From: CAZWSC01 sp964636385
GTDB lineage: Bacteria; Eisenbacteria; RBG-16-71-46; CAIMUX01
Assembly: GCA_964636385.1 (NCBI GenBank)
Contig: CAZWSC010000048.1
Span: 1 to 51,470 of the forward strand
Direction of reading: 5' to 3'
DNA length: 51,470 nucleotides
Part shown: positions 25,154 to 34,011 of the stretch, one piece after another
Layout of the letters: each line of letters opens with the position of its first letter
How positions within the stretch are numbered: the stretch's first letter is position 1
The notes under the pieces: model-generated
Told to the model about the DNA's origin: nothing
Seen by the model: the letters and a program-made list of their open reading frames with translations, nothing else
Databases searched by the model: none
Position numbers and translations under genes: made by a program

Positions 25154-26068
25154 CTACTGCTTCAGCCTGGCTGTCAGCGCCGGAAGGAACTGGACCACAT
25201 CCGCGACAACCAGTACGTCGGCTGCCTCGGTGATCGGGGCGTTCTTGTCGGTGTTGACGGCGACTATGAAGTCGGCGTTCTTCATGCCGACCAGGTGCTG
25301 GACCGCCCCCGAAATCCCGCAGCCGACATACAGCCTGGGGTTGACCATCTGGCCTGTGGTTCCAACCTGCAGGCTGTGATCCACCCAGCCCGAGTCGACG
25401 ACCGGACGCGTGGCGCCAACCTCGCCGCCCAGGGTCTCTGCAAGCGCGGTGACGAGGGCCATGTTGTCCTTCTTCCCTATTCCCCGGCCCGCGCAGACGA
25501 TGACCTCGGCCTTCGTGAGGTCGACAGCCTTCGCTTCCGCCGGCTCATAGCCCAGGAACTCGACCAACGGCGTGCCATCGACATCGAGCCTTTCGATGAC
25601 CGGCGTTCCGGCGGGCTCCCCCTCCGGACTGAACGCGCCTGCCTGCACCGTGAGAACGGCAGGAAGATTCGAAGGCTTCACAGTCCTGCGCATCTTCGCA
25701 TTGCAGCAGCCGACCTCGAAGCCGTCGTCGTTGATGCCGATGACCTCCGGGATCATGCATGTGTCAAGGCCGGCGGCAACGCGGGGCGCAAGATCCCATC
25801 CGTACGAGGAGTGCAGGAAGACGACATAGTCGGGCGACTCCCGCTCAACCGCTGCCAGCACTGCCTGACTGTGCAGGTCGGGCGCGTACTCCCCGAGCCT
25901 CGAAACATCGGCCAGGTATACCCTGCCGTCGAATCGCGGCGCATTCGCCTCGTCGCCGATCAGAAGCGCCGCGCAGTCGGCGCCGAGCAGTCTGTTGAAC
26001 GCCGTGAGTTCATAGGAGGAATCGAGCAGCTTTCCATCCCGGTACTCGAAGATCAGCAATGCCTTCAT
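25154..26068 (-). CDS. etfA: Electron transfer flavoprotein alpha subunit
   Basis: The 304-residue protein has the EtfA N-terminal domain (ALLIFEYRDGKL) and the C-terminal FAD-binding domain with AGRGIGKKDN, GATRPVVDSGWVDH, QVGTTGQMVNPRLYV and GCGISGAVQH, ending in VNTDKNAPI. With EtfB it passes electrons from the acyl-CoA dehydrogenases encoded in the same operon to the quinone pool or another acceptor. It lies 15 bases after etfB and before icmF. Length and all FAD motifs are normal for the family. Confidence 0.93.
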   Translation of the reverse strand: MKALLIFEYRDGKLLDSSYELTAFNRLLGADCAALLIGDEANAPRFDGRVYLADVSRLGEYAPDLHSQAVLAAVERESPDYVVFLHSSYGWDLAPRVAAGLDTCMIPEVIGINDDGFEVGCCNAKMRRTVKPSNLPAVLTVQAGAFSPEGEPAGTPVIERLDVDGTPLVEFLGYEPAEAKAVDLTKAEVIVCAGRGIGKKDNMALVTALAETLGGEVGATRPVVDSGWVDHSLQVGTTGQMVNPRLYVGCGISGAVQHLVGMKNADFIVAVNTDKNAPITEAADVLVVADVVQFLPALTARLKQ

Positions 26069-26083
26069 CGGTCCCTCCCTGTT

Positions 26084-26863
26084 CTACCTGACCACGGTTG
26101 TCTTCTCACGAAGGATGCCGAGCAGCCTGTCGGCCATCTCGTTAACATCCCCTTCCAGGAGCATGCAGTCGCCCTTTCGCGGGGGAGGCGGGTAGAATCG
26201 GCAGGTGATCGCCCTCGCCTCGGTGGAGATGAGCGAATCGGCCGCCACGGCCAGGATCTCCTTCTTCTTCGCCCTCATGAGATTCGGGAGCGTCGGGTAG
26301 CGGGGGAGATTCAGCCCCAGCTGGCAGGTTACGACCGCGGGGGTCCGCATCTTCACGATCCCCTTCAGCCCGCCCTCCAGTTCGCGCTTCACAACAACCG
26401 CCCCGTCAGCGTATTCGAAGCCGACTATGGTCGAAGTGCAGGCCCAGCCCAGGATCCCGGCGATCGTGACGCCTACCTGGGCGGAGCCGCGGTCCTGCGA
26501 CTGCATGCCGGTGAATACGAGGTCGAAACCCTTGTCCTTCGCGAAGCCGGCGATGATGGATGCGATCTGCCACGGATCCCTGCGGTGCGACTCGGGATCC
26601 CGGATGTGGACTGCGCGGTCGCAGCCCATCGCCAGGGCCTTCTTGATCTCCTTGACAACGCGGTCCGGACCCACGGAGAGAACCGTCAGGTCGGCATCGG
26701 CCCCCAGCTTCTCTCTCAGCCTGACAGCCTCTTCGACTGCGTACTCGTCGTACTCGTTCAACCTGTAGGTAAGGTCGGTCTCGGAATACCATAGACCTTC
26801 CTCATCGGGCTTGAACCTGGACTCCATGTCCGGAACCTGTTTGATGCATACGAGAATCTTCAT
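26084..26863 (-). CDS. etfB: Electron transfer flavoprotein beta subunit
   Basis: The 259-residue protein opens with the EtfB signature ILVCIKQVPD, continues with NEYDEYAVEEAVRL and SVGPDRVVKEIKKALAMG, and carries the adenine-nucleotide loop GMQSQDRGSAQVG. EtfB holds AMP or a second FAD and docks the acyl-CoA dehydrogenases. Whether this pair bifurcates electrons cannot be read off with confidence. The gene starts 8 bases after the second acyl-CoA dehydrogenase and is followed by etfA, the usual order. Confidence 0.93.
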   Translation of the reverse strand: MKILVCIKQVPDMESRFKPDEEGLWYSETDLTYRLNEYDEYAVEEAVRLREKLGADADLTVLSVGPDRVVKEIKKALAMGCDRAVHIRDPESHRRDPWQIASIIAGFAKDKGFDLVFTGMQSQDRGSAQVGVTIAGILGWACTSTIVGFEYADGAVVVKRELEGGLKGIVKMRTPAVVTCQLGLNLPRYPTLPNLMRAKKKEILAVAADSLISTEARAITCRFYPPPPRKGDCMLLEGDVNEMADRLLGILREKTTVVR

Positions 26864-26871
26864 GATGCCTC

Positions 26872-28011
26872 CTACGAGAGAACTCCCCTCGAGATCACGA
26901 GGCGCAGCACCTCGTTCGTCCCCTCGTAGATCTCAGTGATCTTGGCGTCCCGGAACATGCGCTCCACCTCGTACTCGGAGACGTAGCCGTAGCCGCCGTG
27001 GATCTGGATCGCCTGCCTGGTGACGTCCATCGCCGCCTCCGAGGCCACGATCTTGCAGACCGCGGATTCGACGAGGTAGGGCTTGCCGAGGCCCTTCAGC
27101 CACGCCGCCTTGTAGGTCAGAAGCCTTGCGGCCTCGATCCGGGCGTACATGTCGGCCAGCTTGAACTGGATCGCCTGCAGCGAGCTGATCGGCGAGCCGA
27201 ACTGCTTCCGCTCCCTCGCATAGGCCACGGAGAGGTCGAGCGCCCCCTCTGCAATCCCCAGCGCCTGCGCCCCGATCCCGATCCGGCCGCCCTCGAGGGT
27301 GTTCATGGCGACCTTGAAGCCGTGGCCCTCCTTGCCGAGCAGGCAGTCCGCAGGCACACGGACGTTGTCGAAGGCGAATGTGGATGTATAACTGCCCCGG
27401 ATGCCCAGCTTCTGCTCGTTCTTCTGAAGCTCCACGCCCGGCAGATTGAGGTCGACGATGAAGGCGGAGATCCCCTTGTGCTTCAGCTCCCGGTTCGAGG
27501 TCGCGAAGACGATCCCGGTCCCGAGAAGGCCGCCGTTCGTCACGAAGATCTTCGAACCGTTGATTATGAAGTCGTCGCCGTCCGCCTTGTACGTGGTTGC
27601 GATCGCGCCAGCATCGGTGCCGGCGCCAGGCTCGGTGAGCATGTAGCAGCCGATCTTCTCGCCGGTGGCGAGGGGGGGAAGCCACTTCTTCTTCTGCTCC
27701 TCGGTGCCGAAGTTCAGGATCGGATCGCAGGCGAGGGATGTGTGGGCCGAGATGAGGACGCCGGTCGAGCCGCATGCCCTCGACACCTCCTCAACGACGA
27801 GAATGTAGGAGAGTACGTCCAGGCCCGCACCCCCGTACTCCTCCGGGATGTAGCTGCCGAGGAAGCCCATCTCAGCGAGCTTGGCGATGAGGGGCTCCGG
27901 TATGGAGTGCTCCTCATCGATCTGGATCGCGATCGGCTTGATCTCATTGGTGACGAAATCGCGGACCGCGTCCCGCAGTACCTTGTGGTCCTCGCTCAGT
28001 TCGAAATCCAT
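26872..28011 (-). CDS. Short-chain acyl-CoA dehydrogenase (copy 2)
   Basis: The 379-residue flavoprotein has the standard ACAD order: N-terminal helical domain, beta domain with CYMLTEPGAGTDAG and FITNGG for FAD and substrate, and C-terminal helical domain with GTNEVLRLV. The catalytic base is the Glu in IYEGT (residue 363), the position used by short- and branched-chain dehydrogenases. It oxidises an acyl-CoA at C2-C3 and gives electrons to EtfAB encoded next. It differs clearly from the copy at 31487, so the two probably have different substrates, for example butyryl- and isobutyryl- or methylbutyryl-CoA. Confidence 0.9.
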   Translation of the reverse strand: MDFELSEDHKVLRDAVRDFVTNEIKPIAIQIDEEHSIPEPLIAKLAEMGFLGSYIPEEYGGAGLDVLSYILVVEEVSRACGSTGVLISAHTSLACDPILNFGTEEQKKKWLPPLATGEKIGCYMLTEPGAGTDAGAIATTYKADGDDFIINGSKIFVTNGGLLGTGIVFATSNRELKHKGISAFIVDLNLPGVELQKNEQKLGIRGSYTSTFAFDNVRVPADCLLGKEGHGFKVAMNTLEGGRIGIGAQALGIAEGALDLSVAYARERKQFGSPISSLQAIQFKLADMYARIEAARLLTYKAAWLKGLGKPYLVESAVCKIVASEAAMDVTRQAIQIHGGYGYVSEYEVERMFRDAKITEIYEGTNEVLRLVISRGVLS

Positions 28012-28058
28012 GTTGCCTCCCTGACAGGGTCGGTTCTGGTTGTCCCGTCCTCCCGCGA

Positions 28059-29303
28059 CTACTGGGCGCGGCGGTATACGATTGCGACGAGGCTCTTGTC
28101 ATCGCCGCCCATGTTGACCGAAAGCCCGAACGGACGGTCGCCCGGTATCGGGATCTGCGCATCGCCGGCCTTCCCGGTGAACTGCTCCCAGATCGTGACC
28201 GCCTGGTGGACGCCCGTGCCGCCCGTCGGGTGACCCCACCCGATCAGGCCGCCGGTGGTGTTGACGGGGATCCGGCCGTCGCGGGCAGTGTGCCCTTCGA
28301 GGACGTAGTCGGGCCCCGCGCCCTGTTCCGCGAATCCGATCGCCTCCATCGAGAGGATCCCCGCGATGGAGAAGCAGTCGTGAATCTCGGCCGTGGCCAG
28401 GTCCTTCGGGGTTATGCCAGCGCGCTCGAAAGCGAGGCGCGCCGCCTCCCTTGTGGTGAGGAGCTGTGTGGGATCTTTCGGCCCCTCAGTGAGGTTGTCC
28501 GCTATGCCTGCGAAGCCGACGATCTCCACAGCCTCGCTCTTCGGGATTCCAACGCGCTTCAGCCCCTCCTCAGAGACGAAGGCGATGCTGGAAGCCGCGT
28601 CGGAGACCTTGGAGCAGTCGAAGACGTTGAGATTGTCGACGAAGCCCCTCGGGTTCGGCGGTGTGAGGCCCTGGGCCTCGAGATCCTTGACGGTGTTGTG
28701 ATACTCCTGGGCGGTGGGACAGAGGCGCGCGTTCTGAATCGCATTGGCGTACCATCGGGCCATCGCCTTGCGCATCTTGTCCCTGCCGTACTTCCCGAAG
28801 CAGGCGCCCGCACGGTCGCTGAACTTGCCTGGGAAGTAGTAGGCATGCCCGTTCTTCCGCTCGGCCGCCCAGCCGGCGCCTGCAAGGATGTCCGCGCCGT
28901 AGATCGCCTTCACCGTGTTCTGAACCTCGAACCCGATGACAAGGGCGACTTCGGCCGTCTCAGCAAGCACGGACTTGATGCCCGATATCAGCGCCAGACC
29001 GCCCGAGGCGCATGCGCCCTCGACCGCGATGGCCGGCTTGTACCTGAGACCCTCGTCGATCATCGGGAAGAAGGCGCCGAGGTTCCCCTGGCGGTTGAAT
29101 CTGGCTGCCATGAAGTTGCCGATTACACAGTCATCGACATTGGCGGCGCCATCTATCATCTTCAGAGTGGCACCTCCCGCCTCCTTCAGGTAGTGCTCCG
29201 GACCGGGCCTCTCCTTCTTCGGGTTGAACTCCCTGCGGCCGGTTCCCATCGATATGGTGTTGTACCCGGCCACCGCGTATACCTTGCGTCTCATCTTTCC
29301 CAT
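28059..29303 (-). CDS. Thiolase-family acetyl-CoA acyltransferase
   Basis: The 414-residue protein is of the SCP2/thiolase type. The nucleophile Cys98 is in EGACASGG, the catalytic His in EIHDCFS, and the C-terminal Gly/His motif in GGLIGWGHPTGGTG. It would cleave 3-ketoacyl-CoA to acetyl-CoA, or run in reverse to make acetoacetyl-CoA, as the last beta-oxidation step. GAGGTGATCC before the ATG at 29303 is an excellent ribosome site; the frame continues 16 codons upstream without one. It sits between the 3-hydroxyacyl-CoA dehydrogenase and the second acyl-CoA dehydrogenase. Confidence 0.9.
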   Translation of the reverse strand: MGKMRRKVYAVAGYNTISMGTGRREFNPKKERPGPEHYLKEAGGATLKMIDGAANVDDCVIGNFMAARFNRQGNLGAFFPMIDEGLRYKPAIAVEGACASGGLALISGIKSVLAETAEVALVIGFEVQNTVKAIYGADILAGAGWAAERKNGHAYYFPGKFSDRAGACFGKYGRDKMRKAMARWYANAIQNARLCPTAQEYHNTVKDLEAQGLTPPNPRGFVDNLNVFDCSKVSDAASSIAFVSEEGLKRVGIPKSEAVEIVGFAGIADNLTEGPKDPTQLLTTREAARLAFERAGITPKDLATAEIHDCFSIAGILSMEAIGFAEQGAGPDYVLEGHTARDGRIPVNTTGGLIGWGHPTGGTGVHQAVTIWEQFTGKAGDAQIPIPGDRPFGLSVNMGGDDKSLVAIVYRRAQ

Positions 29304-29319
29304 TGGATCACCTCGCTGA

Positions 29320-30663
29320 TTACCGGCCGAAGTAGTTGTTGATCGGGCCATAGCTGTGGAAGAACCCGGTCAGGAGGACCGTGTTTACATCATCGTCGGA
29401 CCTTGCCACCCTGTCTGCGACAAGCTGCTTCCCGATGGCCATCGAGCGTTGTCCGTAGCTCCATGCGAGCTTCGCGCCCGGCGTGTCCGCCTTTTTCAGG
29501 CCTTCGAAGAAGGCGGTCAGAATTCCGTCCCTGTCGGGAGCGCCGATGACGGCCTTCCACGGAAGGCCCGGCTTGGGCAGCGGGCCGATCCGCTCGTCGC
29601 ACTTCGCCTGAATGTCTGCGACCGGCACGTAGGCCTTCTTCTCCGGGTCGTAGACGCCTGTCGGCCTTCCCTTCTCATACTTGAGGAAGCCGTCCTTCTG
29701 AGATCCGTCGGAGTTCTGCCCGCCCCTTACACCCATCCCGTCCATCCGGTCCAGGAGATCGCTGTGAAGGTCCTCGTTCGGCAGGTGCGGGTTCATTACG
29801 CTCATGATGTACCGGCACACATCCACGCCGACGTAGTCGATGAGCTGGAAGATCCCCATCGGCCGGACCAGGAAGTCCTGGGTGACCTTGTTCACCGTGT
29901 AGAGCGCCTCGACGAACGGCATGTCGCTGCTGAGGCGCTCAACCTCCGAGATCCCGTGGAGGGCGTCGCGCATGAAGTGGCCGTTTCCGATGAAGCCGGC
30001 GAAGTCGTTCGAGGGGACGACCGTCTTGCGGAGATTCTTCGCGTACGCCAGCGAGAACTCGACGAGATCCTTCTGCGTTCCGTCCGACTGGATGAGCTCT
30101 ACCAGCTTCTGCACCGCAGGCGGATTATAGAAGTGGAACCCGATGACGCGGCCGCCCAGCCCGGCTTTTCCGTCAAGCTCGCTGATCGGGATGGAGGAGG
30201 TGTTCGTCAGGAACCATGGATCCTTCCCGTTGTTCTGGTCGATCTGCCGGAAAACCTTTACCTTGACTTCCGGGTTCTCGATGATGGCCTCGAACACGAG
30301 CGTGGAGTCGTAGGCCGCCTCGGTGAGGGTGGTGGGGCGCACGATGCTCAGAACGTCGAACACGTACTGGTTGATGATGTCAGTGTTCTCGATCAGATCG
30401 GCGCGGTCCCTGTAGACCTCGCGCAGGGCCACGGTCTTCTTCTCTGCGGCCTTCTGCGCCTGAACCTTCAGGAACTTCATGAGGCCATTCAGACCGGGCT
30501 GTGACAGGTCCACGGCGTTCAGCACGAAGCTCTTCCCCCTGTTCTCAGGCTTCAGGCTGAGGTCCGCCATCTCCAGGGCGGTCAGCAGCAGTATGCCGCT
30601 GCCCATCTTCCCCGCTGCCCCGAGAACGGTGACGTTCTCCAATCTCTCTGCGTAGTTCATCAT
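29320..30663 (-). CDS. 3-hydroxyacyl-CoA dehydrogenase
   Basis: The 447-residue protein begins with a Rossmann NAD-binding motif GAAGKMGSGI (residues 15-24), then VFEAIIENPEVK, TNTSSIPISEL, the catalytic His region GFHFYNPP and NDFAGFIGN, followed by the C-terminal helical domains. At 447 residues it is much longer than the usual 280-residue stand-alone enzyme, with an added C-terminal part resembling the second half of FadB-like proteins but no hydratase domain. It oxidises 3-hydroxyacyl-CoA to 3-ketoacyl-CoA. Two adjacent ATG codons are possible starts; the second (30660) has the better ribosome-site spacing. Confidence 0.88.
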   Translation of the reverse strand: MMNYAERLENVTVLGAAGKMGSGILLLTALEMADLSLKPENRGKSFVLNAVDLSQPGLNGLMKFLKVQAQKAAEKKTVALREVYRDRADLIENTDIINQYVFDVLSIVRPTTLTEAAYDSTLVFEAIIENPEVKVKVFRQIDQNNGKDPWFLTNTSSIPISELDGKAGLGGRVIGFHFYNPPAVQKLVELIQSDGTQKDLVEFSLAYAKNLRKTVVPSNDFAGFIGNGHFMRDALHGISEVERLSSDMPFVEALYTVNKVTQDFLVRPMGIFQLIDYVGVDVCRYIMSVMNPHLPNEDLHSDLLDRMDGMGVRGGQNSDGSQKDGFLKYEKGRPTGVYDPEKKAYVPVADIQAKCDERIGPLPKPGLPWKAVIGAPDRDGILTAFFEGLKKADTPGAKLAWSYGQRSMAIGKQLVADRVARSDDDVNTVLLTGFFHSYGPINNYFGR

Positions 30664-30697
30664 GCTCTCCTGTAGTGGGTCTCGTTGAAGTGGATGC

Positions 30698-31465
30698 TTA
30701 CCACCTGGGCTCGCGCTTCTCCAGGAAGGCCTTCATCCCCTCGGTCCCCTCGTTTCCGAAGGTGTCGCCGAAGCGCTCGGCCTCGAGTTCCGATCCGGCA
30801 TCGAACTCCATGAGGAACCCCCGCCGCGCGACATTCTTGACGTTTCGTACGGCCTTCGGGCCCTTCGATGCGATCTTCTGCGCGATCCTCCGCGCCTCGT
30901 CCATCAGCTGCTCCGGCTCGACGACCTTCTGTACAAGACCAAGCCGCAGGGCCTCCTCCGCGCCGATCATGTCGGCCGTCAGAAGCAGGTGCAGGGCGTT
31001 CCCGAGGCCGAGCAGCCTCGGCAACCGCTGCGTACCGCCGTAGCCGGGAATCAGGCCCAGGTTGACCTCGGGCTGCCCGAACTTCGCCTTTGTGCTGGCG
31101 ATGCGGATGTCGCATGCCATGGCGAGCTCGCATCCTCCGCCAAGGGCGAAGCCGTTGACGGCGGCGATGACGGGGATGTCCATCAGTTCCAGCGACCGGA
31201 ACCCCCTCTGTCCCGTTGTGGAGAAGACGCGGGCCTCCTGCGGGTTCATCCCGGCCATCTCGGCGATGTCTGCACCGGCGACGAAGGCTTTCCCCTCGCC
31301 TGTGATGATGATCGCCTTGAGATCGTCGCGGGGCTTGAGCTCGGCTGTCATCGCTTCCAGCTCCCTGAAGAAGCCGGAGTTGAGGGCGTTGAGCGCCGCC
31401 GGGCGGGAGATCGTGATTGTCGCGATCCCCTCGGCGACGTCCAGCTTGAGTATCTCGTAGGGCAT
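30698..31465 (-). CDS. Enoyl-CoA hydratase (crotonase)
   Basis: The 255-residue protein is a complete crotonase. The CoA-binding and oxyanion motifs AGADI (63-67) and GGGCE (109-113) are present, as are both catalytic acids Glu113 and Glu133 (GQPEVNLGLIPG). It hydrates crotonyl-CoA or related short enoyl-CoAs, supplying the 3-hydroxyacyl-CoA dehydrogenase encoded 34 bases downstream. It starts 21 bases after the first acyl-CoA dehydrogenase. Length is typical. Confidence 0.92.
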   Translation of the reverse strand: MPYEILKLDVAEGIATITISRPAALNALNSGFFRELEAMTAELKPRDDLKAIIITGEGKAFVAGADIAEMAGMNPQEARVFSTTGQRGFRSLELMDIPVIAAVNGFALGGGCELAMACDIRIASTKAKFGQPEVNLGLIPGYGGTQRLPRLLGLGNALHLLLTADMIGAEEALRLGLVQKVVEPEQLMDEARRIAQKIASKGPKAVRNVKNVARRGFLMEFDAGSELEAERFGDTFGNEGTEGMKAFLEKREPRW

Positions 31466-31486
31466 GCCTGAAACCTCCGGTGGGCG

Positions 31487-32638
31487 TTATTGCTCGCGGC
31501 TTTGGACCAGCTTGGATGCTATGACGTTCCGCTGGATCTGGTTGGTCCCTTCGTAGATCTGGGTCGCCTTGGCGTCCCGCATCATCTTCTCGACGGGATA
31601 CTCCCGTGTATAACCATAGCCGCCGAATACCTGCACGGCATCGGTCGTGACCTGCATGGCCATGTCGGTGGCGAAGAGCTTGGACATGGCGGAAACCTTT
31701 GTGATCTCCTTCTCGCCGGCGTCCACCATGCGGGCCCCCTGGTAGACGAGGAGGCGTGCGGCCTCGATCTGCGTTGCCATGTCGGCCAGCATGTGGCGGA
31801 TCGCCTGGAAGGAGCTGATCGGCCGCTGGAACTGCTCGCGGATCTCCGAGTAGGCAATCGCCTCGTCGAGGGCGCTCTGGGCGATGCCGACTGCCTGCGC
31901 CCCGATCCCCATCCGGCTGCGGTCGAGGAGGCCGAGGGCGATGTAGAAACCCTTCCCGGGTTCCCCGATCATGTTCTCCACGGGGATCTCGCATCCGTCG
32001 AGGACCACCTCGTTGGTGATCGAGGAGCGGATCCCCATCTTGTCCTCCTTGCGCCCCACCACGAATCCGGGGGTGTCCTTCTCAACGATGAAGGCGGAGT
32101 GGCCCCTGTACCCCTTTTCCGGGTCGGTCACTGCAATGACCATGGTGATGTCGGCGAAGGATGCGTTGGTGATGAACTGCTTGCGGCCGTTGAGGACGTA
32201 GCGGTCGCCCTTCTTCTCGGCCCTGGTCTTGAGGGCGGCAGCGTCCGAGCCGGCACCCGGCTCTGTGATCGCGAAGGCTGTGAAGAGTGTGCCGTCGGCG
32301 ATCCCGGGGAGGTACTTCTGCTTCTGGGCCTCGTTTCCGTAAAGGAGGATGCCCTTGGTGGCGATGGCGTTCACCGCGAACGATACCCCGATGCCGCCGT
32401 CACCTCTGGAGAGCTCCTCGATACCCAGGCAGGTCATCATCTGGGAGTCGGCTATCCCGCCGTACTCCTCGGGGACGATGATCCTGAAGAAGTCGTCCTC
32501 CGCCATCTTCCGGAAGATATCCATCGGGAACTCGGCCTTCTCGTCGAGTTCCTTCCGCCGGGGGATGATCTGACCGTCGACAAACTCTGAGAACAGGCCC
32601 TGGACGTCCTGTTCCTGCTCGGACAGGAAGTAGTTCAT
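31487..32638 (-). CDS. Butyryl-CoA-type acyl-CoA dehydrogenase (copy 1)
   Basis: The 383-residue flavoprotein has AFAITEPGAGSDA, KQFITNASFAD and the C-terminal FAD/tetramer motifs, with catalytic Glu363 in IYEGTNQIQR, as in short-chain and butyryl-CoA dehydrogenases. It is the first gene of the acyl-CoA operon and would set the pathway's entry or exit between butyryl-CoA and crotonyl-CoA. Electrons pass to the EtfAB pair encoded further down. The 389-base region upstream has no gene and must hold the operon promoter. Confidence 0.9.
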   Translation of the reverse strand: MNYFLSEQEQDVQGLFSEFVDGQIIPRRKELDEKAEFPMDIFRKMAEDDFFRIIVPEEYGGIADSQMMTCLGIEELSRGDGGIGVSFAVNAIATKGILLYGNEAQKQKYLPGIADGTLFTAFAITEPGAGSDAAALKTRAEKKGDRYVLNGRKQFITNASFADITMVIAVTDPEKGYRGHSAFIVEKDTPGFVVGRKEDKMGIRSSITNEVVLDGCEIPVENMIGEPGKGFYIALGLLDRSRMGIGAQAVGIAQSALDEAIAYSEIREQFQRPISSFQAIRHMLADMATQIEAARLLVYQGARMVDAGEKEITKVSAMSKLFATDMAMQVTTDAVQVFGGYGYTREYPVEKMMRDAKATQIYEGTNQIQRNVIASKLVQSREQ

Positions 32639-33027
32639 CTGTGTCTCCGTGCGGGACGGGAAGCGTGCGTTCCGCCGGCTCTAACCGTTGTCACAGATCC
32701 GCATCCCTCCGCTCGCAGGGTGTAAATGACGATAACACTGTGGTGGGAAGACCGGGGCGAGCGCTCTCCGCCCGATTCCGCCCGCGATGAGGTGCATGGC
32801 TCTCGAGGGCGAGGGCCTTCTCCTCTTCGTTGCCGGGAAGCAGCTTACAGGCAGACGAGATTGTCCATCGCCCCAATGCCTCTGGCCCGATCCAGCACGA
32901 CAGAAACCGGAGAATAGCTCAACCTAAGGGCGCACGCAAAGCCCTTTTCGGATGTGCTATCCTGCGGCGGGACAGTCAGATCTGTCTCTGGTGTGCCCCG
33001 GGGGCCGGGCCTGGACCAAGGGGTGTC
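32639..33027. other. Intergenic region, likely operon promoter
   Basis: No gene is seen. It separates the phosphotransacylase stop from the acyl-CoA operon. AAGGGC / GCCCTT (about 32928-32949) can form a 6-base stem. Near 32720-32738 GTGT...ACAC ends frame an AT-rich 19-base stretch that could be a regulator site, but symmetry is poor and no clear -35/-10 pair is visible. Confidence 0.35.
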
Positions 33028-33954
33028 TTATGCGCCGCCCCTGGCCGCGAGAAGGGATGCCAGGGCAATGGAGTAGAGCTTCGTCGGCCCGCTGTCGGAG
33101 CGTGAGGAGACGATCATCGGGACTTCGGCGCCAAGCACGCAGCAGGCCGCCTCCAGTCCCGCGAAGAAGATCATCGACTTGTAGAGGATGTTGGCCGCCT
33201 CGATGTCGGGTGCGATCAGGATGTCCGCCTTTCCCGCTACCGGCCCGGCACCCTGCTTCGTTCTGGAGGACTCGGGCGATACGGCCATGTCCAGCGCGAA
33301 CGGCCCGTCGACCTCGCAGTCCCCCAGTTGGCCGTTGGACGCCATCTGCGCGATGATGGCGGCGTCGGTCGTCGCCGACATCTCGGGCTTGATCTTCTCG
33401 ACCGCGGCCAGCATCGCGACCCTCGGCCTCTCCATCCCGAGCGCCCTGGCCAGCCGGACCGTGTTCTCCAGGATTCCGATCTTCCTCGAGACATCCGGCG
33501 CGATGTTCACAGCCGCATCTGCGGCAATGAAGAGGCGGTTGTAGATCGGGCTGTGGACGACCGCCGCATGGCTGAGGAGCTTTCTGTACAAGCCGGCCTC
33601 GCGGTCCAGCACGGCTTTCAGGAGGATTGCCGTGCCCACGATTCCCTTCATGATGAGGGAGGCCCTGCCCTCGCGGCAGAGGGCAACGGCGGTGGCGCAG
33701 GCGGTGTAGGGGTCGGGTTCGTGGACGATCTCGATCCCCTTCAGGGACATCCGCAGGGACCTGGCGGTCCTCTGGATGGCCGCCTTCTCCCCGATCAGGA
33801 TTGGCCGGCAGATGCCGGCGCTGACGGCTTCGCCCAAGCCGCTCAGGACCGCCTTGTTCTCGGCCATGGCGACCGCAACCGTGGGGGTCTGTCTAAGTTC
33901 GACAGCTGCCCTGTATATGTCGTCAAGGGTCCGTATCCTCTTCGTGCGTGGCAT
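33028..33954 (-). CDS. Phosphate butyryltransferase (Ptb/Pta family)
   Basis: The 308-residue protein carries the family signature AGKADILIAPDIEAANILYK near residue 240, plus LIMKGIVGT and SHAAVVHSP, typical of Ptb rather than of two-domain Pta. It converts butyryl-CoA (or isobutyryl- and other short acyl-CoAs) and phosphate to the acyl phosphate, allowing ATP formation through a kinase. No butyrate kinase gene lies in the window. The mutase, dehydrogenases and thiolase next door supply its substrate, so it probably belongs functionally to the same pathway despite the 389-base gap. Confidence 0.88.
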   Translation of the reverse strand: MPRTKRIRTLDDIYRAAVELRQTPTVAVAMAENKAVLSGLGEAVSAGICRPILIGEKAAIQRTARSLRMSLKGIEIVHEPDPYTACATAVALCREGRASLIMKGIVGTAILLKAVLDREAGLYRKLLSHAAVVHSPIYNRLFIAADAAVNIAPDVSRKIGILENTVRLARALGMERPRVAMLAAVEKIKPEMSATTDAAIIAQMASNGQLGDCEVDGPFALDMAVSPESSRTKQGAGPVAGKADILIAPDIEAANILYKSMIFFAGLEAACCVLGAEVPMIVSSRSDSGPTKLYSIALASLLAARGGA

Positions 33955-34011
33955 CCGGCGTCTCCGTGCGCGGTATCGTTGTCGCAGTAGCGGAACCGTG
34001 GGTGATGGAAG

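Noticed and set aside
21824..26794. A 1656-codon open frame on the plus strand
   Set aside because: It is antisense to icmF and both ETF genes, has no family pattern, and is explained by the GC-rich codon use of the minus-strand genes.
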